Of a stretch of 39,288 nt of DNA, positions 37,101 through 39,288 are shown piece by piece. Under the pieces are notes generated by a model. The model was not told the DNA's origin, searched no databases, and saw only the letters and a program-made list of their open reading frames with translations. Each line of letters begins with the position of its first letter. The first letter of the stretch is position 1. The DNA is taken from contig JBCCQN010000060.1 of the NCBI GenBank assembly GCA_039024315.1, forward strand, positions 1 through 39,288. Reading direction: 5' to 3'. Made by a program: the position numbers and the translations under genes. This DNA is from JBCAWW01 sp039024315 (GTDB lineage: Bacteria; Bacteroidota; Bacteroidia; J057).

Positions 37101-37655
37101 TTGGGTCTTTTTGCTGACGGCATCTATTTCACTCAACAAAATTACCTCTTGCTCACTAGTTTCAAATCGAAGGTAGATGGTTTCTGCGGGGCTGCTGATT
37201 CGCAGAACGCCTGATTTTGAGCGTTCGCCTAGGCGGAACAAACCCCAATCAGCGGCATAATCTAAAGATTGCTCTCCTATTTGGACGGCTAGACTATCAC
37301 TCCTAAATCGCTTATTGGGGATATAGAGGTAACGCTGCCCCTCTAGAGTCTGCAGCCGAATATTGCCAAAATCTGTGTGATGGTAAAAAGAAAACTTCTC
37401 CTCGCGATCATTTAGACTAGAAATGAGATAATATCCTTTAGAAAGACTGTCATTAAAATACTGGCGATAGCCACTTTGGGTTTGAGGCTCCACCTTTACC
37501 GGCTTGGTGAGCTTATTTTTCTCAAACTCATAATGCTTTTCAGTCAGAAGCATTTCGATCTCCTGAGGAGGGATTTGAAAGAAATAATACTGATTGACTT
37601 GGGCGAGCAGTAGGTAAGGAAGCATGAACAAGGCTGCGATCCAGAGTTTTTTCAT
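31176..37655 (-). CDS. Alpha-2-macroglobulin with an internal OmpA-like barrel and thrombospondin type-3 repeats
   Basis: 2159 residues from the ATG at 37655, which starts a signal peptide (MKKLWIAALFMLPYLLLAQ). The longer frame from a TTG at 37760 only adds polar residues, overlaps the divergent start, and precedes the -7 element. N-terminal macroglobulin (MG) domains include MG2 (about 215-320, LYRPGDSLKLKAYI). A carboxypeptidase-regulatory-like domain lies at about 1000-1050. Residues about 1165-1415 form eight or nine amphipathic strands, as in OmpA-type barrels, followed by calcium-binding repeats (DSDNDGVPD, DSDRDGIPD; about 1436-1480). Then come the A2M core and thioester domain with PYGCNEQ (C1731-Q1734, CxEQ intact) and C-terminal MG domains. 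The family traps proteases by covalent bonding. Here it would be anchored in the outer membrane. No pbpC neighbour is visible. Confidence 0.88.
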   Translation of the reverse strand: MKKLWIAALFMLPYLLLAQVNQYYFFQIPPQEIEMLLTEKHYEFEKNKLTKPVKVEPQTQSGYRQYFNDSLSKGYYLISSLNDREEKFSFYHHTDFGNIRLQTLEGQRYLYIPNKRFRSDSLAVQIGEQSLDYAADWGLFRLGERSKSGVLRISSPAETIYLRFETSEQEVILLSEIDAVSKKTQYSEHRRAPKEWKTFLGFGLKKWYLSEESQGYLALNQPLYRPGDSLKLKAYILDGAGAELNENLNLQISPADSPSEAKLWANISPKGTGIYTFTGQLGDSLRLDRSYTLFLQNEAGQTLVQNHFKLEDYLLNEFVFSFFREPSSDLLTDSSHFIFKARTENDLPVPGVRVFLEAKLWGVRNAGKTPIYAPIDLIDTLIDLPPSGFYRLSLPPQRFPALASEFQFTARFVGTNGEQSTEYLYIIRRDSLSAKDSNYQKAASAKSKLSFKGHQKTDSAFFELNNPQQTPILYRIYRDHQLMAEGISKDSLNWQWAQEATAFWQMWIEDTDGSNQRKLNLSPSQHLLRISLQQADTIKPGQRLKATIKVTDHLGNPVPDTDLTVWGINGQFKESNVPELPYLGPQLLRESTQANIKTDNPYRFRSGAYQALDRGRAQDLGLLTRDYYQLYYPDSIVLKYYPIADTSVAMYAPFVFDSLGKQQQVHFIWQDSVIKYYWGANPFNPYCIYSKTADTVDLDLRLRGELLHLPGIILKKGYKLELSINRDQLPQRASLELRPDKMTLEEARIVNQYFTFINPDGQRISYLWQKGWSYPIKVEAHSGFLAGPFSRDSLYILYPGHYGRKIAWNPFRQYKVGRTSIYVQKWNGAYLGEVFSTGGQSQTLGQVLLPLDSLDFTTKQYIESAAIPDLYDRELFWPYMSATSGLGIYYLHAGSNLPQYFVIQAVGDSLNRYVKPAGSSSTSWTLPPGNYQLNAHFADSLCLHYANVSVKADSFYIFDLAQLQGDTLAKNQWLGGLADSDSHQAWSDPLDLNYSMDRLGKSNLSFRILDTLGQAVAQAKVWVNANSSQRRVQISDAKGWVHFPHMSDSDPQINIYHPDFRVMQFRHSGSNKITLQAMPAQYRSLWQAALNAPHQIKPIYYGADRYKISYLSAPLPYIPDPALFYQDTISPIQKVLFLDSAKLPIIPPLPPVKEIDKAFPDFTLPPVGAQWGISSTIGFAQMQGILNYERGAFTELSLWYKLNRKLQLNLSAGLERQYASAQRGPTYSQNNSLWEDWYGGEVGLYPAIRRDRWSTALQVRYAPIQNYQWELSLGLGAGIMGGRVAVDARRDGQLYDYQEILARDQGTTPLSNQDRRDILGGIRDESYESIYPLQKAIAPYALASAQLSYRLAPRLSIYASYQFQLSGLNTWDTELGSYSPLNQGPSPILRRRWHQQAGLGVSIFLTKATESLWWENPISGYYSDLADTRTLINSLTEDSDNDGVPDLYDKEPDTPQGFAVNPSGRALDSDRDGIPDVEYAKDFILLDDEYKPKVQTLSFAPPEPSPEEELFVMNEELSEALRQDFRDAAFWEPDLRTDANGEVSFVIQYPDDITAWHCYVLAMNQNRQSGYLKDTVKVQAPLIARLDLPQTLRVGDRLEVQGRVQSLADSSQQIYTRFLLGDSLFEERSVVLDDYWTERQSVQFADTGTYQIAYVLRDSSGFNEGELRELAVIDNAITEQKGSFLFLEGDSSLSMPSRFAASQNVQLIAYHQPLDFLQTRMDWLLRYPYGCNEQLASRLIAVHLKALILSDADSIRLLERRKKQIIRKLEKAQNANGSWGWWTANQGEEWMSLYILKALQATQSDSKAIAKGQAWLGEAFRAPDSYREVKKEKEVSLKLALYLLQNELISATEYQLPPLDSLKPPPDVFTRLLRLAIRQELGEKLGVAEILQLSKRDVLGGRYWSARGWRWYGSQMECTALAYELIEQIAPDHRALAQTRQFLLSAEHAWQNQTVETARMLQVLVGAFQVKQAHDLLRSPKLQIAYEGESWLYDTFPQALSVPPTGVSIRKEGTGSLLLSFSQSERLQNAPSVDSLFKIRTDLIQADQQRDSLVRGESVSLQITVEVKYQADHLMLEVPIPAGCTYSSKPQSYGEAYREYRRDRTNIYLRSLAPGFYTYEIPLESRFSGEFQLMPAKIELMYVPTQFGRNELQKVQISD
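32172..32203. repeat. REP-like palindrome inside the macroglobulin gene
   Basis: A perfect 20-bp palindrome, CTCCCGATAGCTATCGGGAG (32172-32191), is followed by CGCGGAACGCTT. The same 32-33 bp pattern recurs at 39013-39045. In the gene it is translated in frame as AFRAPDSYRE. This suggests an invading repeat that was accommodated by the protein. Confidence 0.75.
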
Positions 37656-37676
37656 GTTTATTTGATTGTGTCGCCT

Positions 37677-37684
37677 CAAATCTA
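37677..37684 (-). promoter_or_regulatory. -7 element for the macroglobulin gene
   Basis: The minus strand reads TAGATTTG, a perfect TAnnTTTG, 22 bp upstream of the ATG at 37655. No good -33 TTG is found 19-21 bp further up; the spacer is A-rich. It supports the shorter macroglobulin reading frame. Confidence 0.4.
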
Positions 37685-37759
37685 CTAGTTTTTGTTTTCG
37701 TTTTGACAGATGGACATTAATTTGCTGCACAGTCAAACCATACCCTTTAGATAGCTTCA

Positions 37760-38992
37760 ATGGAACTATTTCATATACTCTCTGGCGTTGTTAGCCTTTC
37801 GGCCATATTGGCCTTTCTCAATCAGCGATATTTGAAACTTCCTGCGGGCATCGCCTTGATGCTAGCGGGGCTGTTGATTTCATTGCTAGTCCAAGCCATC
37901 GGTGCACTTTCCCCAGCCTTTCAAGCGACCATCACAGAAGGGCTTGAGACGATTAATTTTTCGGAGATCGTGCTCGACTTTATGTTGAGTTTTCTCCTCT
38001 TTGCTGGCGCCTTGCATACGGATTATACCCAACTCAAAGAGGCGAGAGGCCCCATTCTTACCTTCGCTTCTTTTGGGGTGATCTTTTGCACCTTTTTGGT
38101 GGGCACTGGCGCCTACGGGATTTTATATGCCATTGGGCAGCCCATTGAATATGTGTATTGCTTATTATTTGGGGCCTTAATTACCCCCACTGATCCCGTG
38201 GCGGTCATGGGTATTTTGAAAAAGGCAGGCGTCCCCAAAAAGGTGGAAACTACCATCGTCGGGGAATCACTCTTCAATGATGGGGTAGGGGTAGTGGTGT
38301 TTTTGTTGCTTTTGGAGGTGGCTACGCTCGGTATGGATCAACTTTCGGGTGTGGAGGTTGCCAAACTCATCGGTTTTGAAATCATTGGCGGCCTTGGATT
38401 GGGCTTACTTTTGGGTTGGGCTGGTTTCAAAATCATGAAACGTATAGACCATTATCCGACTGAGGTGATGATCACCCTAGCTATTGTGATGGGGGGCTAC
38501 AGTGCCGCTTATTATTTACATTTTTCCGGTCCTTTGGCCATGGTCGCAGCCGGTTTATTGATTGGCAACACTGGCCACAAAGGGGCAATGTCAGATATCA
38601 CAGCTGATTATATCCACAAGTTTTGGGAGATGTTAGACGAGATCCTCAACGCGATTTTGTTTGTACTCATTGGGCTAGAACTCTTGCTCGTCCCTTTTGA
38701 GTGGAACTATCTCTGGATTGGTTTTGTGATTATTTTGATCGTGGTAGGGAGTCGTTATATCGCCCTTGCTACGCCTACCCGCCTATTTGGCTTCTTGGAT
38801 GACTATCCCAAAGGTACCTTGCAAGTGATGACTTGGGGCGGTTTACGAGGTGGTATATCCATCGCTTTGGCCCTTTCGCTCAGTCCTGAAATGGCCCGTG
38901 ATTTTTGGGTGCCGATTACCTATACGGTGGTGATATTCTCCCTCTTAGTGCAAGGATTGACAGTAGAGCGGGTAGCGCGGACTTTGCGTTAG
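37760..38992 (+). CDS. CPA1-type Na+/H+ antiporter
   Basis: 410 residues with about 12 predicted membrane helices. It has the family motif TPTDPVAV (D145) and ESLFNDGVG (N173-D174), the ND pair that characterises electroneutral CPA1 (NhaP/NHE-type) exchangers. Later it has the conserved GPLAMVAAGLLIGN and MTWGGLRGGISIALAL segments. It exchanges Na+ or K+ for H+ across the inner membrane. It lacks the long cytoplasmic tail of some CPA1 proteins. It is divergent from the macroglobulin gene with 104 bp between the starts, so the two may share control, although a functional link is not obvious. Confidence 0.95.
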   Translation: MELFHILSGVVSLSAILAFLNQRYLKLPAGIALMLAGLLISLLVQAIGALSPAFQATITEGLETINFSEIVLDFMLSFLLFAGALHTDYTQLKEARGPILTFASFGVIFCTFLVGTGAYGILYAIGQPIEYVYCLLFGALITPTDPVAVMGILKKAGVPKKVETTIVGESLFNDGVGVVVFLLLLEVATLGMDQLSGVEVAKLIGFEIIGGLGLGLLLGWAGFKIMKRIDHYPTEVMITLAIVMGGYSAAYYLHFSGPLAMVAAGLLIGNTGHKGAMSDITADYIHKFWEMLDEILNAILFVLIGLELLLVPFEWNYLWIGFVIILIVVGSRYIALATPTRLFGFLDDYPKGTLQVMTWGGLRGGISIALALSLSPEMARDFWVPITYTVVIFSLLVQGLTVERVARTLR

Positions 38993-39012
38993 GGATGCTT
39001 GCTTTTTGATCA

Positions 39013-39045
39013 CTCCCGATAACTATGCGGGAGCGCAGAACGCTT
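39013..39045. repeat. REP-like palindrome, second copy
   Basis: CTCCCGATA.CTAT.CGGGAGCGC.GAACGCTT, nearly the same as the copy at 32172-32203, with one extra G and two substitutions. It lies just after the antiporter stop and before element B. It can form a hairpin with CTCCCG/CGGGAG arms. Confidence 0.75.
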
Positions 39046-39052
39046 ATTTTTA

Positions 39053-39164
39053 GTACTGAGACAATAGTATTTAGTATGAAGACCTAGGCAAACGGTCTTA
39101 TATGATTCAGCGAGGCCTTTTTTCTGTACTGCATACTTTTTACTCTGTACTTAATACCTCCTAC
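39053..39164 (+). repeat. GTA-heptamer/terminator element, copy B
   Basis: Starting 61 bp after the antiporter stop: five exact 7-bp units (GTACTGA, GACAATA, GTATTTA, GTATGAA, GACCTAG; 39053-39087), then a core with GGTC...GGCC arms and T6 (39118-39123), then six inverted units with TAC at 39127, 39134, 39141, 39148, 39155 and 39162. AAGACCTAG (39079) and T6 (39118) are 39 bp apart, as in copy A. The core is a plausible terminator for the antiporter gene. Confidence 0.8.
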
Positions 39165-39171
39165 TCTTCAA

Positions 39172-39204
39172 TTAAAAATGCCCTATCGACGAAGTCGACA
39201 GGGC
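39172..39204 (-). terminator. Terminator for a minus-strand gene beyond the right edge
   Basis: GCCCTATCGAC/GTCGACAGGGC (39180-39190 with 39194-39204) is an 11-bp stem with one mismatch and a GAA loop. On the minus strand it is followed by ATTTTTAAT. A minus-strand gene must therefore end between here and 39288; stops are present near 39230 and 39271 in different frames, so I cannot say which is real. Confidence 0.7.
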
Positions 39205-39288
39205 TCGGCTAATACTGCTATGTAAAAACCTAATGCAAACCTCTTTGTACCAAAATGGATTTTTGTCGGTTATTTGCGGTCTGCACCG

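Noticed and set aside
1..39288. CRISPR arrays, tRNA or rRNA genes, insertion sequences, prophage or plasmid functions
   Set aside because: I looked for spaced identical repeats, transposase or integrase motifs and RNA gene signatures and saw none.

Overview
The window comes from a Bacteroidota bacterium, most likely a marine Saprospiraceae-like (Lewinella/Saprospira-type) member. The evidence is lipoprotein signal peptides, a type IX secretion (T9SS) C-terminal sorting domain on two proteins, SprB-type repeats, a propeller/Y_Y_Y/LuxR regulator, DUF1800-DUF1501 genes, TAnnTTTG-type promoter elements, and weak or absent Shine-Dalgarno sequences. The family placement is inference; no rRNA, tRNA or phylogenetic marker lies in the window.

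Region 1 (1-15434) is a polysaccharide utilisation locus, probably for beta-1,3-glucan (laminarin-like). One tightly packed minus-strand operon reads from 10866 leftwards: two outer-membrane beta-barrel proteins, two surface lipoproteins (one with duplicated carbohydrate-binding-like domains), a GH16 lipoprotein, an inner-membrane sugar porter, a second GH16 lipoprotein with an added N-terminal binding domain, and a cytoplasmic protein cut by the left edge that resembles the N-terminus of a GH94/GH149-like glycoside phosphorylase. Divergent to it are a clan GH-A glycoside hydrolase and a transmembrane one-component regulator, ended by a strong bidirectional terminator. The intergenic region between the two units holds four CATCAC-type direct repeats at 0, 11, 33 and 44 bp. 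No SusC/SusD pair is visible, so uptake is probably through the two barrels and the porter.

Region 2 (15448-24005) holds housekeeping and secreted-protein genes: an FKBP-type prolyl isomerase lipoprotein, a DUF1684 protein, an orphan exported protein, a very large T9SS-exported subtilisin-like protease with PKD and SprB repeats, and two small orphan exported proteins.

Region 3 (24073-30938) holds a dipeptide epimerase translationally coupled (ATGA) to an M24B aminopeptidase, then a DUF1800-DUF1501 pair whose second member carries a Tat-like signal and a T9SS sorting domain.

Region 4 (31083-39288) is a divergent pair: a 2159-residue alpha-2-macroglobulin with an intact CxEQ thioester motif and an apparent OmpA-like beta-barrel plus type-3 thrombospondin repeats inside it, and a CPA1-type Na+/H+ antiporter. 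Both genes end in the same unusual element: GTA-phased heptamers around a terminator-like core, with the shared blocks AAGACCTAG and TTTTTTCT exactly 39 bp apart in both copies. A 32-33 bp REP-like palindrome also occurs twice here, once inside the macroglobulin reading frame.

The strongest candidates for something undescribed are the barrel-containing macroglobulin, the heptamer/terminator element, the duplicated periplasmic loop in the sugar porter, and the SusCD-less glucan locus with its phased operator.
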